Below, piece after piece: positions 17,897-25,866 of a stretch of 64,000 bases of DNA. Origin of the DNA: an uncultured Lachnospiraceae bacterium (GTDB taxonomy: Bacteria > Bacillota > Clostridia > Lachnospirales > Lachnospiraceae); contig CACYPS010000018.1 of NCBI GenBank assembly GCA_902776305.1, positions 25,110 to 89,109 on the forward strand. Direction: 5' to 3'. The translations under genes and the position numbers were made by a program. Under the pieces are notes generated by a model, which saw only the letters and a program-made list of their open reading frames with translations, did no database searches and had not been told where the DNA came from. Within the stretch, counting starts at the first letter, position 1. Every line of letters begins with the position of its first letter.

Positions 17897-18097
17897 AAAC
17901 TTCCCACGTGTGGTTTTTTCTCAGTCTCATCATAAAAAAATGCATCGTCGGGACGCTCTCGCTCGGTCTCGCTGGCAGCGGTACTAATAAATTTTCAGCG
18001 CTTACGCTTGAAAATTTAAAGTACCGGCCGCTCGACGACGCCCTCCGATTGCATTTTTAATGATTCGACTGTGCTTTAGAAACGAAGTGGGAAGTTG
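17897..18097 (+). repeat. Dispersed palindromic repeat A, copy 1
   Basis: This element of about 200 bp is bounded by AACTTCCCAC and its inverse GTGGGAAGTT. Inside are nested inverted repeats: AAAAATGCA/TGCATTTTT, GGTACT/AGTACC, and AAATTTTCAGCG against CGCTTGAAAATTT around a small loop. The same sequence recurs at 25502 and 49286. It starts 18 bases after the yfhO stop codon. Confidence 0.9.
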
Positions 18098-18118
18098 AGT
18101 TTAAATACGAAAGAATAA

Positions 18119-18152
18119 GGAGCTGCTCGCACGGTGGTGCGAAGCAACTCCT
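18119..18152. terminator. Hairpin between converging genes
   Basis: AGGAG.TGCT.GCAC pairs with GTGC..AGCA.CTCCT around a short loop. It sits between the 3' ends of the yfhO operon (plus) and the acidic-protein gene (minus), but no strong U-tract follows, so termination is uncertain. Confidence 0.45.
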
Positions 18153-18254
18153 ATTGCGTTCTTGATTTACTTTTACTTATAGTAAAAATATACCGACTCT
18201 AACAGAGTATAGGAAAGTGATTTTTAATCTTTCATAAATAGGTTCAATACCGTC

Positions 18255-18611
18255 TCAGTCTTCTTCCGAGCCACCATCCATCACGAACGTGCCGGATGTC
18301 GACGGCTCGTAGCGGTTGCTCACATATCCGTCGCCGAAGGATCTGGTAAGCCCGTCCTCAGAATACTCGCCGGATTCATTCTCGTCGGTGTACTCTTCGC
18401 AGAACTCCCCGTCATTGTCGGCAGCACTTCGATCGACATACTCATTGCTCTCGTCGATGTGCTCATGGTAAAGCTCCCCCTCACCGCCAAAGTGTTCTTC
18501 GAGGAACCGTTTATATTCTTCAGTCATCCTTGTATCGGCGCGGGCGTTCAGCTCCTCCGCTTCCCGAAGCTCTTCGCTGCTGAAAGAAAAAACCTTTTTT
18601 TCATCATCCAT
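18255..18611 (-). CDS. Small acidic protein of unknown function
   Basis: This 118-residue, strongly acidic protein (many Glu/Asp, Ser, Tyr) has no membrane segment and no recognised domain. It begins MDDEKKVFSF, contains a helical, charged stretch (EELREAEELNARADTRMTEEYKRFLEEHF), then low-complexity acidic sequence ending DGGSEED. ATG at 18611 is preceded by AGGAGG with a 7-base spacer, which supports real translation; a longer reading starting at 18689 is not supported. It is separated by 266 bp from the VanZ gene and may be its own transcription unit. Function unknown. Confidence 0.65.
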   Translation of the reverse strand: MDDEKKVFSFSSEELREAEELNARADTRMTEEYKRFLEEHFGGEGELYHEHIDESNEYVDRSAADNDGEFCEEYTDENESGEYSEDGLTRSFGDGYVSNRYEPSTSGTFVMDGGSEED

Positions 18612-18877
18612 TTTGAAACCTCCTCTCAGGCCATTCAGGGGCAGAGTGTTGTTCGACCAAAATACAGATATCTTCATTTTTCCACACAAAACGCCGACAG
18701 TCTCATCACTTAAGTATGGAGTGGAAGTACTATAAGTTCATTATAAGAATTCGCATCAAATACTTCAAGAAGAATAGGCAAGGATTCTCGGTAATTCAAT
18801 TGTCGAGAGGAATTGCCCCATTTTATCCATAAATTAGAACAAATGTCTCATAGAAAAATGCCGTGTAACTTGAGCCC

Positions 18878-19360
18878 TCACTCCCTGTTACGCTTCGCCC
18901 TGTGCAGCTGCCATGCAGAATACACAAAGAGCGATAAGGTGACAGCCGCCATCACGCCCGTCATATCTATACACACATCTATAAAATCACCCGACCTCAG
19001 TGACACGAATGTCTGGTGGAATTCGTCCGTACATGCATACACAAAAGAGACGAGGATACTGTAGAACATGGCTCTCGTCACGATCGTTGATGCGCAAAAG
19101 GACAGGAGCAGAAGAGTATAGAGTATGGCATATTCATTCATATGGGCGGCCTTGCGGACATAGGGATGAAGCATGTTCGTGAGGTGTTCGGCATCTTCCT
19201 CATCGCCGTCCCGCACGATTTCGATGACATTAACGATCTTCTGTGTGACCCGGAGGGAGAATCCCTGAGACGTAGATGCGACCTGTCCGGACATATTGAA
19301 GATCATTATCATCCAGATGATTGTCGGCACGTACCAGAAATATGATCTAAGAATTTTCAT
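18878..19360 (-). CDS. VanZ-family membrane protein
   Basis: This is a 160-residue VanZ-like protein with four membrane helices. Diagnostic pieces are PTIIWMIMIFNMSGQVAS, RKAAHMNEYAILYTLLL and YACTDEFHQTFVSLRSGDFIDVCIDMTGV, matching the KxxHxxEYA and DExxQ motifs of the family. The start MKILRSYFWY (ATG at 19360) is preceded by GAGGTT and overlaps the upstream gene by 14 bases, so the two are probably co-translated. The role is unknown; the family is linked to envelope-antibiotic tolerance. Confidence 0.85.
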   Translation of the reverse strand: MKILRSYFWYVPTIIWMIMIFNMSGQVASTSQGFSLRVTQKIVNVIEIVRDGDEEDAEHLTNMLHPYVRKAAHMNEYAILYTLLLLSFCASTIVTRAMFYSILVSFVYACTDEFHQTFVSLRSGDFIDVCIDMTGVMAAVTLSLFVYSAWQLHRAKRNRE

Positions 19361-20876
19361 AATAACCTCTATTATCCTTGTGTGATATACGTGTGGAGTT
19401 TCCGGAACCGGTCCGCAGAGAACGGACGAGCTCAAGCAGGAGCGCGCATATCGGTATCATGAGCAGTTCTCTGCTGAAAAATGAGCTGCGGCTGATTGAC
19501 ACCGCAACAGTGGGCGTGAAGCCCATAACGACCTGTTCCGCGACTGCTCCGCAGTAGAAAAGTGCATTCTTGAAATCAAGTTCATCCCCGATGCCGATGA
19601 AGATCAGAAAAGCGGTCACGATGATCGCAAACATACCTAGGAAGGTAGCGAACCAGTTTGCTGACGTGTAAAATCCATACACATCGTTATATACAAATGC
19701 ATACGCAGGGCTATCCTTAGCGAACAGATAGAGTCCATAATATAACATCGGGAATGCAGCCGTCAACGTCAGAAGGATTCCGCGCCTGTGTGCGACCATG
19801 AGCAGGAAAACTATCACTGACAGAACGAGCACGGGAAGATAAATCTCGTGCAGGCAGGCTCCGAGCGTGTAAGCGGTACCGAGCAGGAGCTTATCGGTAA
19901 ATCCGAGAAGACCGTAGTTCGGAAACCAGAACAGGGCTTCCTCCCTGAACCGCACCATATTTCCCGGAGCGGAGAGGAAGAAGAAAAATGCGGCAGTAGT
20001 GAGGAACCATAAAAGATACGCATAGCGCGGTATGGAACGTAAACTTCCTGTCAGAAATGCGAGTGCGATGAGTATTCCGCCGAAAACGAAATAAAAGCTT
20101 CCGCTCGGCTCGAATCCCGCACAGTAGATAGAGGACAGGGCCAAAAGGACCATCACTGCCCAGGAAGGTATATCGTACTTTCCGCGTTTACTGACGGATC
20201 TGTCGGAGCTTTCTGCAGAGACCTTCATCCCTGTCAAAGGTGGCTGCTGCGTCATTGCGTGTCTTTTGACGGATTTTTCGGAGCTTGCTGCAGAGACCTT
20301 CATCCCTTTCAAAGGTGGCTGCTGCGTCTCTCCGTGTCTTTTGACGGACTTGTCGGAGCTTACTGCAGAGATCTCATTCTCTGCATTTGAGAGGATCGGC
20401 GTAAAGGGCAGAAGCGCGTATAACATAGCACAAAATGCCCACACATAGAGGACCGAAGCGGTTTTCCAGAATATCGTCACATCGAGTATATCTGTCGGCG
20501 TCAGTATATATAAACAGACTGCAAGGAACACAAGAATCAGGCTCTCCGCACGTGTGTCATCTTCTTTGCCGGAGAAGACCCAGATGCAGGTCAGTACAAG
20601 GGAAAATGCAGTCAGTATGCCGTTCATGATATCTACAAGTCCGACAGAGAAAGAGAGCAGAAGAAGGAAAATGCCGTGCGGCACGACCCTTCCGCTCCAT
20701 GTGATCCAGTATTCCTGTGCCCACGCCCACAGGTCATGTCCGTGGAAAGTGAATGTGCGCAGAAATGTGGCGTCATCCATACGCAGCGGCTGTGCCAGAT
20801 TGGCAGTCAGCGATATCGCCAGCACGATGGCAAATGCAAGAAGATTTTTCCGGATAAACTTCAGTGGACTTCTCAT
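19347..20876 (-). CDS. DUF6056-like polytopic membrane protein with an internal repeat insertion
   Basis: This is a 509-residue membrane protein with about ten helices and an N-terminal extracytoplasmic loop containing RMDDATFLRTFTFHGHDLWAW and YWITWSGRVVPHGIFLLL, as in the uncharacterised DUF6056 group with a GT-C-like topology. A hydrophilic loop near residues 165-228 is built from 25-residue tandem repeats (see 20193-20380). The ATG overlaps the stop of the upstream gene by four bases, indicating an operon. A role in envelope glycan modification is only an inference from the fold-like topology and neighbours. Confidence 0.65.
   Translation of the reverse strand: MRSPLKFIRKNLLAFAIVLAISLTANLAQPLRMDDATFLRTFTFHGHDLWAWAQEYWITWSGRVVPHGIFLLLLSFSVGLVDIMNGILTAFSLVLTCIWVFSGKEDDTRAESLILVFLAVCLYILTPTDILDVTIFWKTASVLYVWAFCAMLYALLPFTPILSNAENEISAVSSDKSVKRHGETQQPPLKGMKVSAASSEKSVKRHAMTQQPPLTGMKVSAESSDRSVSKRGKYDIPSWAVMVLLALSSIYCAGFEPSGSFYFVFGGILIALAFLTGSLRSIPRYAYLLWFLTTAAFFFFLSAPGNMVRFREEALFWFPNYGLLGFTDKLLLGTAYTLGACLHEIYLPVLVLSVIVFLLMVAHRRGILLTLTAAFPMLYYGLYLFAKDSPAYAFVYNDVYGFYTSANWFATFLGMFAIIVTAFLIFIGIGDELDFKNALFYCGAVAEQVVMGFTPTVAVSISRSSFFSRELLMIPICALLLELVRSLRTGSGNSTRISHKDNRGYYENS
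20193..20380 (-). repeat. 75-bp in-frame tandem repeat
   Basis: Unit starts at 20193, 20268 and 20343 are exactly 75 bp apart, giving two full units and a partial third. Each encodes 25 residues resembling SxKSVKRHxxTQQPPLxGMK followed by VSA.SS. The repeat keeps the reading frame of the membrane protein and forms a basic, proline-containing loop. Confidence 0.9.
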
Positions 20877-21418
20877 AGCGCAGGCACCTTCTCCCCTGTG
20901 TCGAAAAGAACCCGCATTCCGTCTTCCCGCTCTGAAACTACCGCGATATGCATGTCTTTCTGATATGTGAGACCTTCACTTCCGAGCTTCATGAAACTGA
21001 GGATACCGTATCGCCTTGCAGCTCCTTCGGGCACCTCCACATCAGGGTGGGCAAGGGACATATCGTCCCGCCCCCTTCCTACAGTGGGGAGCAGATAGAC
21101 GAACGTACCATCCGTCAGTGCGAAGGAGGTGTTATTGGCCACAGTCACGATGGACCGGCCGGTCCCGTAATTGTAGCCTGTGTACAGAGTGCCGTCATAA
21201 GCCCAGCCCGCTATGATAAGATACTTTCCGTCGTCCGAGAGTGTCACGGCGTCGACATATGCGCCCATTTTTTCGTCGCCGGGCAGAAAATCTTCCACCT
21301 GATAAACGTACGCAGCATAATAGGCATGCCTGAACAGGAAAAGCGCCGCGAGCGACAGAAGCGCTCCGGCGACGATCGGTATGAAATTCCGATAGGGCGT
21401 CTTCACTTTGAAGGTCAC
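20873..21418 (-). CDS. Bitopic membrane protein, unknown function
   Basis: This is a protein of about 181 residues with a short cytoplasmic N-terminus, one membrane helix (IPIVAGALLSLAALFLF) and an extracytoplasmic domain with a beta-rich look (DAVTLSDDGKYLIIAGWAYDGT, GRSIVTVANNTSFALTDGTFVYLLPT). The WAYDG/SLDDGKYLIIAGWA pattern resembles short beta-sandwich domains found beside DUF6056-type proteins. GTG at 21418 is chosen because AAGGAGAAGAA lies just upstream; the frame is open further upstream but without a ribosome binding site and would run over the divergent promoter. The stop overlaps the next gene's ATG. Confidence 0.6.
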   Translation of the reverse strand: MTFKVKTPYRNFIPIVAGALLSLAALFLFRHAYYAAYVYQVEDFLPGDEKMGAYVDAVTLSDDGKYLIIAGWAYDGTLYTGYNYGTGRSIVTVANNTSFALTDGTFVYLLPTVGRGRDDMSLAHPDVEVPEGAARRYGILSFMKLGSEGLTYQKDMHIAVVSEREDGMRVLFDTGEKVPAL

Positions 21419-21429
21419 GGTTCTTCTCC

Positions 21430-21458
21430 TTGTGTCCGGGCAAAATTTAGAGTATACT
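21430..21458 (+). promoter_or_regulatory. Putative promoter of the miniprotein gene
   Basis: TTGTGT (21430-21435), a 17-base spacer and TATACT (21453-21458) lie 43 bases before the miniprotein start codon. The -35 box overlaps the ribosome binding site region of the divergent gene. Confidence 0.5.
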
Positions 21459-21500
21459 TGATAGCAACAAGAGACTTGAGAATGATAAGGAGGCACTTGT

Positions 21501-21614
21501 ATGTTCAAACGCAATAATACGCAGAGAATGCTGGATACGGCGCTCGCAATCTCGGCGCTTGTATTTATACTCGTCCTTGCAATCATGAGTAGGATGGTAA
21601 ACGGCAGGAAGTAA
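21501..21614 (+). CDS. 37-residue single-helix membrane miniprotein
   Basis: A short reading frame encodes 37 residues: a basic N-terminus (MFKRNNTQRML), one hydrophobic helix (ALAISALVFILVLAIM) and a basic tail ending NGRK. AAGGAGG lies 7 bases before the ATG. A promoter-like sequence sits upstream and a hairpin with seven T residues follows directly, so it looks like a complete stand-alone gene. Function unknown. Such proteins often regulate membrane enzymes or act as toxins, but nothing here decides. Confidence 0.65.
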   Translation: MFKRNNTQRMLDTALAISALVFILVLAIMSRMVNGRK

Positions 21615-21629
21615 TCCCGCCGTTTTTTT
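21600..21629 (+). terminator. Terminator of the miniprotein gene
   Basis: ACGGCAGG and CCGCCGT form an imperfect stem around the stop codon region and are followed by TTTTTTTA. It overlaps the end of the coding sequence. Confidence 0.7.
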
Positions 21630-21630
21630 A

Positions 21631-21820
21631 TTCTTCATCGCGCAATACTCGTGACTTCAGTCGTGAGATACGCGCGCAAAGTGAAATCTGGCTTCATCGT
21701 GAGTACAATCTCGCGATGAAGTACGCATGCTTAGGCACGGCGGATCGCAGACATGCGCAGTGGAAGGCGCTTGCGCGCCGCGCATGTCGCGGCAAGAACG
21801 CCGAGGCGTTCTTGAATTCA
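21631..21820 (+). repeat. Dispersed palindromic repeat B, copy 1
   Basis: This element of about 190 bp begins TTCTTCATCGCGCAATACTC and ends GAGGCGTTCTTGAATTCA. It contains the inverted pair CTTCATCG/CGATGAAG (21690-21720) and several GC-rich palindromes. Inverted or partial copies occur at 42191, 29649, 41431 and 61789. Its right end coincides with the stop codon of the minus-strand dehydrogenase gene. Confidence 0.85.
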
Positions 21821-22849
21821 GATGTCGAACATGATTTTTGTATAGAAACGGTCGCTCATCAGAAGCTCAAATGCCTTTGAATAATCCTCCAGCTTAAAGC
21901 TGTGTGTCACGATCTCGTCTGCAGGAATCTCACCCTCCTGCATATATCTGATCACATCGTTCCAGTCGTTGTTTCCGGGTGCATAACCGGAATTCCATGT
22001 TCCGTGGATAGAGAGCTCGTTGCGGAGAATTTTCCAGAAAATCTTCTTATCGAAAGAGACAGTCTCCTCCGGATTTCCGGTGAACACGATATTGCTTCCT
22101 TTTCCTGCCGCCGCCAGGGCGTAGTTGCATGCCAGTGAATTCCCCGCCATCTCAAGGACGACGTCAGACATATCGCCCTCCGTCAGCTGTGCGACCGCTT
22201 CCTCGACATCCCAGCCGGTTGCGTTTATGACATGGTTGGCGACCTGGGAGGCATTCATGACCTTTTCCTTTGAGTGGCCTACGATAATGATCTTGGAGGC
22301 TCCGCGGATCCTTGCAATGCAGGCGGCGAGAAGAGCAATCGTGCCGGTCCCGATGATTGTTACAACATCGCCCTGCTTCATCTTAGCCCGCTTTAAGGCA
22401 TGGCTTGCGACCGTTGCCGGTTCGCACAGCGCCGCCGTATGATAATCCATATCGTCCGGAAGAATGTTTATGTTGAAGACCGGAACGGCGAGATACTCGG
22501 CAAATCCGCCGTCTCGTCTCGATCCGAAATAGTCATAATGCTCACACTGGGCGTATCTGCCCTGACGGCAGGGCTCGCACTGACGGCAGGGCAGCAGCGG
22601 GAAGACCGCCACCTTCTTGCCGAGAAGCTCATCTCTTGATCCGGGACCGAGCCCTACGATTTCGCCGGCAATCTCATGACCGGGGATCGTCGGAAAATGA
22701 TAGGTCCCGTTTTTGAAAATTCTTGCCTTGTCGCTGCTGCAGATGCCGCAGGCGTGAATCCGGACGAGGACCTCTCCGCGTCCCGGAGTCGGTGTATCTA
22801 CTTCTTTTAATGAAATCTTTCCGATATCTTCAAGTACTAATGCTTTCAA
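21818..22849 (-). CDS. Zinc-dependent polyol-phosphate dehydrogenase (GatD/TarJ-like)
   Basis: This is a 343-residue medium-chain dehydrogenase/reductase. The catalytic zinc site is CGICSSDK plus PGHEIAGEIVG; the structural zinc site is CRQCEPCRQGRYAQC; the nucleotide fold has GTGTIALLAA. It resembles galactitol-1-phosphate and related sugar-phosphate dehydrogenases. The gene overlaps the TarI/IspD-like cytidylyltransferase upstream by 20 bases. That pairing is typical of TarJ (ribulose-5-phosphate reductase) with TarI, which together make CDP-ribitol for surface polymers. The exact substrate is inferred from this pairing, not from residues. Confidence 0.8.
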   Translation of the reverse strand: MKALVLEDIGKISLKEVDTPTPGRGEVLVRIHACGICSSDKARIFKNGTYHFPTIPGHEIAGEIVGLGPGSRDELLGKKVAVFPLLPCRQCEPCRQGRYAQCEHYDYFGSRRDGGFAEYLAVPVFNINILPDDMDYHTAALCEPATVASHALKRAKMKQGDVVTIIGTGTIALLAACIARIRGASKIIIVGHSKEKVMNASQVANHVINATGWDVEEAVAQLTEGDMSDVVLEMAGNSLACNYALAAAGKGSNIVFTGNPEETVSFDKKIFWKILRNELSIHGTWNSGYAPGNNDWNDVIRYMQEGEIPADEIVTHSFKLEDYSKAFELLMSDRFYTKIMFDI

Positions 22850-23519
22850 AGAGTTCTAAATCCTCCTTTGTGGTAATTTTGAGATTGCCGCGGCTTCCCG
22901 GGACAAGATGAATTTTCATACCGTTTGCCACAGCAATCTGTGTGCTCCCGCGGAGATCCCGCACTCCTTCGGGGCCTGCTTTGATGTGAGCGTCGTAATA
23001 TTTGCCGAAAAGAAATGATTCCGGCGTCTGGCCTGCGACGAGCGCATCGCGCGGGACCTGCTCATCGATCGTCTGTCCGTCGTAACTGAGGTAGCAGGTG
23101 TCGGTGACCGGAAGGTAGGGCATTACGCCGTCCCACTCCGGAAATCCGGTAAGTGTGTCCGTGATGATCCGGTCGGACACACAGGGCCGCACCGCGTCGT
23201 GGATACTCACGACATCGTTTTGTGCAGCGTCTGTCTCCAATGCAATGAGACCGTTCAGAATCGAGAGCTGCCGCGTGTCGCCTGCGGGTGCGAATCCGCG
23301 GAACTTTGAAATATTCTCGCGCCTGATCAGCTCTTTCAGATAGTCATACCATTTGGGGTCTGCAACGATGGTGATCGTGTCGGCCAGCGGATGTTTTTCG
23401 AATTTTTCCAGACAATAGGCAATAATGGGTCTGCCGCCGACCTCGATATACTGTTTCGGGAGAGTTCCGAGCTGCATACGGCTTCCGATGCCGCCGGAAA
23501 CAATTAGTATGTGATTCAT
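22830..23519 (-). CDS. TarI/IspD-like cytidylyltransferase
   Basis: This 229-residue CTP-dependent cytidylyltransferase couples CTP to a polyol phosphate. The nucleotide loop GGIGSRMQLGTLPKQYIEVG has the GG-IG-RM form seen in ribitol-5-phosphate enzymes rather than the AAG form common in isoprenoid IspD. Other family blocks are VSIHDAVRPCVSDRII, VAGQTPESF and NLKITTKEDLELFE. ATG at 23519 is preceded by GGAGGAG. It is the first gene of a two-gene operon with the dehydrogenase, which favours a TarI-like role over IspD. If a separate ispD exists elsewhere in the genome, the case becomes firm. Confidence 0.78.
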   Translation of the reverse strand: MNHILIVSGGIGSRMQLGTLPKQYIEVGGRPIIAYCLEKFEKHPLADTITIVADPKWYDYLKELIRRENISKFRGFAPAGDTRQLSILNGLIALETDAAQNDVVSIHDAVRPCVSDRIITDTLTGFPEWDGVMPYLPVTDTCYLSYDGQTIDEQVPRDALVAGQTPESFLFGKYYDAHIKAGPEGVRDLRGSTQIAVANGMKIHLVPGSRGNLKITTKEDLELFESIST

Positions 23520-23843
23520 CGCTCCTCCATTCTTATGTAATATGGGCATTATAACAAAAGTCGGCGCGAAAGTCACCCTAGCTGTTCATAATGGCGGAGT
23601 AAGCACTGATATCCGGATTGGAAGAGTATAGATTTCGTAGAGAATCGGGCTATACATTTTCGGAGCAATAGGGTATGATACATTGATAAGGTCGTCGAAA
23701 GTTGATTACGGACTATGCTTTCGGCACTGTAATCATACAACTTGCAAAGTAAAAATACTTTCAGGATTGTGACTGTACTTTCGGTATAAAGCGGGAGTAC
23801 TGAGTGAAGCCCAAATAAATTCCTACGGAGCAGAGGAGAAGAT
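23520..23843. other. Divergent intergenic region
   Basis: This gap of about 320 bp lies between the cytidylyltransferase (minus) and the ABC-F gene (plus). It holds three short related stretches of the type CTTTC(G/A)G (near 23718, 23757 and 23788) but no convincing gene, hairpin terminator or consensus promoter pair. Confidence 0.4.
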
Positions 23844-25484
23844 ATGATAGCTGCAAATAATGTAACCTACCGCGTCGGAAAAAAGGCGCTTTTTGAGGAT
23901 GTCAATATCAAGTTCACGGAGGGGAACTGCTACGGACTCATCGGTGCGAACGGCGCCGGAAAATCCACTTTCCTGAAGATCCTTGACGGTCAGCTGGAGA
24001 CTACATCAGGTAACATCTCCATTACACCGGGAAACAGAATTTCCTTCCTCGAACAGGATCACTTTAAATATGATGAGTATGAAGTCCTGGATACGGTCAT
24101 CATGGGAAACCGCCGTCTCTATGACATCATGAAAGAGAAGGACGCCCTCTACATGAAAGAGGATTTTTCCGATGAGGACGGCATTCATGCCGCCGAGCTC
24201 GAAGCTGAATTCGCGGACATGAACGGCTGGGAGGCAGAGTCGGATGCGGAGGCTCTTCTGAACGGACTCGGCATTGAGACTGAACTGCATCATGAGATCA
24301 TGGGGAATCTCGATGGTCCGCTCAAGGTCAAGGTCCTCCTCGCACAGGCTCTGTTCGGAAATCCGGATATCCTGCTCCTCGATGAGCCGACCAACCACTT
24401 GGACATGAGCGCGATCGAGTGGCTCGAAGAATTCCTGATCGGTTTTGAAAATACTGTCATCGTCGTATCTCATGACCGCTATTTCCTGAATAAGGTGTGT
24501 ACACAGACGGCCGACATTGACTTCGGAAAGATCCGCCTGTATGCAGGTAACTATGATTTCTGGTTCGAATCTTCCCAGCTTCTTCAGAAACAGATGAAGG
24601 AAGAGAACAGAAAGAAGGAAGAGAAAATCAAGGAACTGCAGGAGTTCATTTCCAGATTCTCGGCAAATGCCTCCAAGTCCAAGCAGGCCACATCCCGTAA
24701 GAGAGCCCTGGAGAAGATCCAGCTTGATGCGATGGTGCCGACCAGCAGAAAATATCCGTATATCGACTTCCGTCCTAACCGTGAGATCGGAAACGATGTT
24801 CTGCTTGTAGAGCATCTTTCGAAGACAATTGACGGTGAGGTCATCTTTAAAGATCTGAACTTCATTATCAACCGTACGGATAAAGTGGCGTTCGTCGGCG
24901 GCAACGAGAGGGCAAAGACGGTTCTATTTGAAATCCTCATGGGCAATATGGAACCGGATGAGGGATACTACAAGTGGGGCATCACGACCAGCCGCGCTTA
25001 CTTCCCGCACGACTACAACGCCGAGTTCGACAATGACCTTACGATAGCCGACTGGCTGACGCAGTATTCCGAGAATAAGGATACGACATATGTCCGCGGT
25101 TTCCTCGGACGCATGCTCTTTGCGGGTGAGGACGGAATCAAGCGCGTGCGCGTTCTCTCCGGAGGTGAGAAGGTCAGATGCCTGCTCTCCAAGATGATGA
25201 TCTCGGGTGCAAATGTGCTCATATTCGATGAACCGACCAACCATCTGGATATGGAGGCAATCACAGCCCTCAACAACGGTATGATCAAGTTCCCGGGTGT
25301 GATCCTGTTCACATCCCACGACCATCAGATCGTGGAGACGACGGCGAACCGCATCATGGAATTCCTTCCGGACGGAACCCTCATCGACAAGATGGGTACA
25401 TACGACGAGTATCTGGCTTCTGATGTCATGGCTAAGAAGAGACAGATTTATGTTGCAAGCGAGGATCAGGAAGCTGATGACTGA
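23844..25484 (+). CDS. ABC-F ATPase (YkpA/YbiT-like)
   Basis: This is a 546-residue soluble protein with two ABC ATPase domains and no membrane segments, joined by a charged linker (about residues 240-300, KQMKEENRKKEEKIKELQ). ABC-F proteins bind the ribosomal E site and relieve stalling or antibiotic effects. Domain 1 has Walker A GANGAGKST, an altered signature MGNLDGPLKVKVLLAQ and Walker B ILLLDEPTNHLD. Domain 2 has Walker A-like GGNERAKT, where the glycine before lysine is alanine, then a normal LSGGEKVRCLL and VLIFDEPTNHLD. It looks like a housekeeping translation factor rather than a resistance determinant. The start has GAGGAGA upstream. Repeat A2 follows directly. Confidence 0.88.
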   Translation: MIAANNVTYRVGKKALFEDVNIKFTEGNCYGLIGANGAGKSTFLKILDGQLETTSGNISITPGNRISFLEQDHFKYDEYEVLDTVIMGNRRLYDIMKEKDALYMKEDFSDEDGIHAAELEAEFADMNGWEAESDAEALLNGLGIETELHHEIMGNLDGPLKVKVLLAQALFGNPDILLLDEPTNHLDMSAIEWLEEFLIGFENTVIVVSHDRYFLNKVCTQTADIDFGKIRLYAGNYDFWFESSQLLQKQMKEENRKKEEKIKELQEFISRFSANASKSKQATSRKRALEKIQLDAMVPTSRKYPYIDFRPNREIGNDVLLVEHLSKTIDGEVIFKDLNFIINRTDKVAFVGGNERAKTVLFEILMGNMEPDEGYYKWGITTSRAYFPHDYNAEFDNDLTIADWLTQYSENKDTTYVRGFLGRMLFAGEDGIKRVRVLSGGEKVRCLLSKMMISGANVLIFDEPTNHLDMEAITALNNGMIKFPGVILFTSHDHQIVETTANRIMEFLPDGTLIDKMGTYDEYLASDVMAKKRQIYVASEDQEADD

Positions 25485-25501
25485 TGTAATGACTAATAAA
25501 T

Positions 25502-25647
25502 ACTTCCCACTTGTGGTTTATGAACAGTCTCATCATAAAAAAATGCATCGTCGGGACGCTTCCGCTCGGTCTCGCTGGCAGCGGTACTAAGAATTTTTCT
25601 GCGTCTTTGACTTGAAAAATTCAAGTACCGGCCGCTGAGTGGGAAGT
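25502..25647 (+). repeat. Dispersed palindromic repeat A, copy 2 (shortened)
   Basis: It shares the first about 130 bp with copies 1 and 3 (from ACTTCCCAC through GTACCGGCCGCT) but lacks the following CGACGACGCC...TGCATTTTT arm. It joins directly to GTGGGAAGT at 25639-25647, so it is an internally deleted copy. It starts 18 bases after the ABC-F stop codon. Confidence 0.88.
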
Positions 25648-25790
25648 ATGAGTTGTCAGGAGGGCGAAGTGCTGTGCGGAGTATTGGATGAAGATTCAGG
25701 TACGAAGCGGGAAGTATGAGTTGTCAGGTGGGCGAAGTGTCGTGCGGAGTATTGGATGATGATTCAGGTACGAAGCGGGAAGTATGAGTC
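25639..25790 (+). repeat. 68-bp tandem repeat, 2.2 copies
   Basis: Units start at 25639, 25707 and 25775, exactly 68 bp apart. Each begins G(T/C)GGGAAGTATGAGT, and this start is also the right terminal motif of repeat A. The two full units differ at only a few positions. Confidence 0.9.
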
Positions 25791-25828
25791 GGTCTGACTT
25801 TTTTACAATTTTATATAGTTTATGTTAA

Positions 25829-25866
25829 AACCCGGGTTGTATATTCTGTATACCTGGGTTTTTTTA
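25829..25866 (+). terminator. Rho-independent terminator downstream of the ABC-F region
   Basis: AACCCGGGTTGTATA pairs with TATACCTGGGTT and is followed by a run of T. It lies upstream of the nifJ promoter and insulates that gene. Confidence 0.8.

Noticed and set aside
17897-18097. Insertion sequence
   Set aside because: The element is about 200 bp with no transposase frame; it is better described as a small dispersed palindromic repeat.
18255-18330. C-terminus of the acidic protein (NRYEPSTSGTFVMDGG) resembling a lasso leader motif
   Set aside because: Spacing of Tyr, Pro and Gly differs from the motif and it is at the end of the protein with no core peptide after it.
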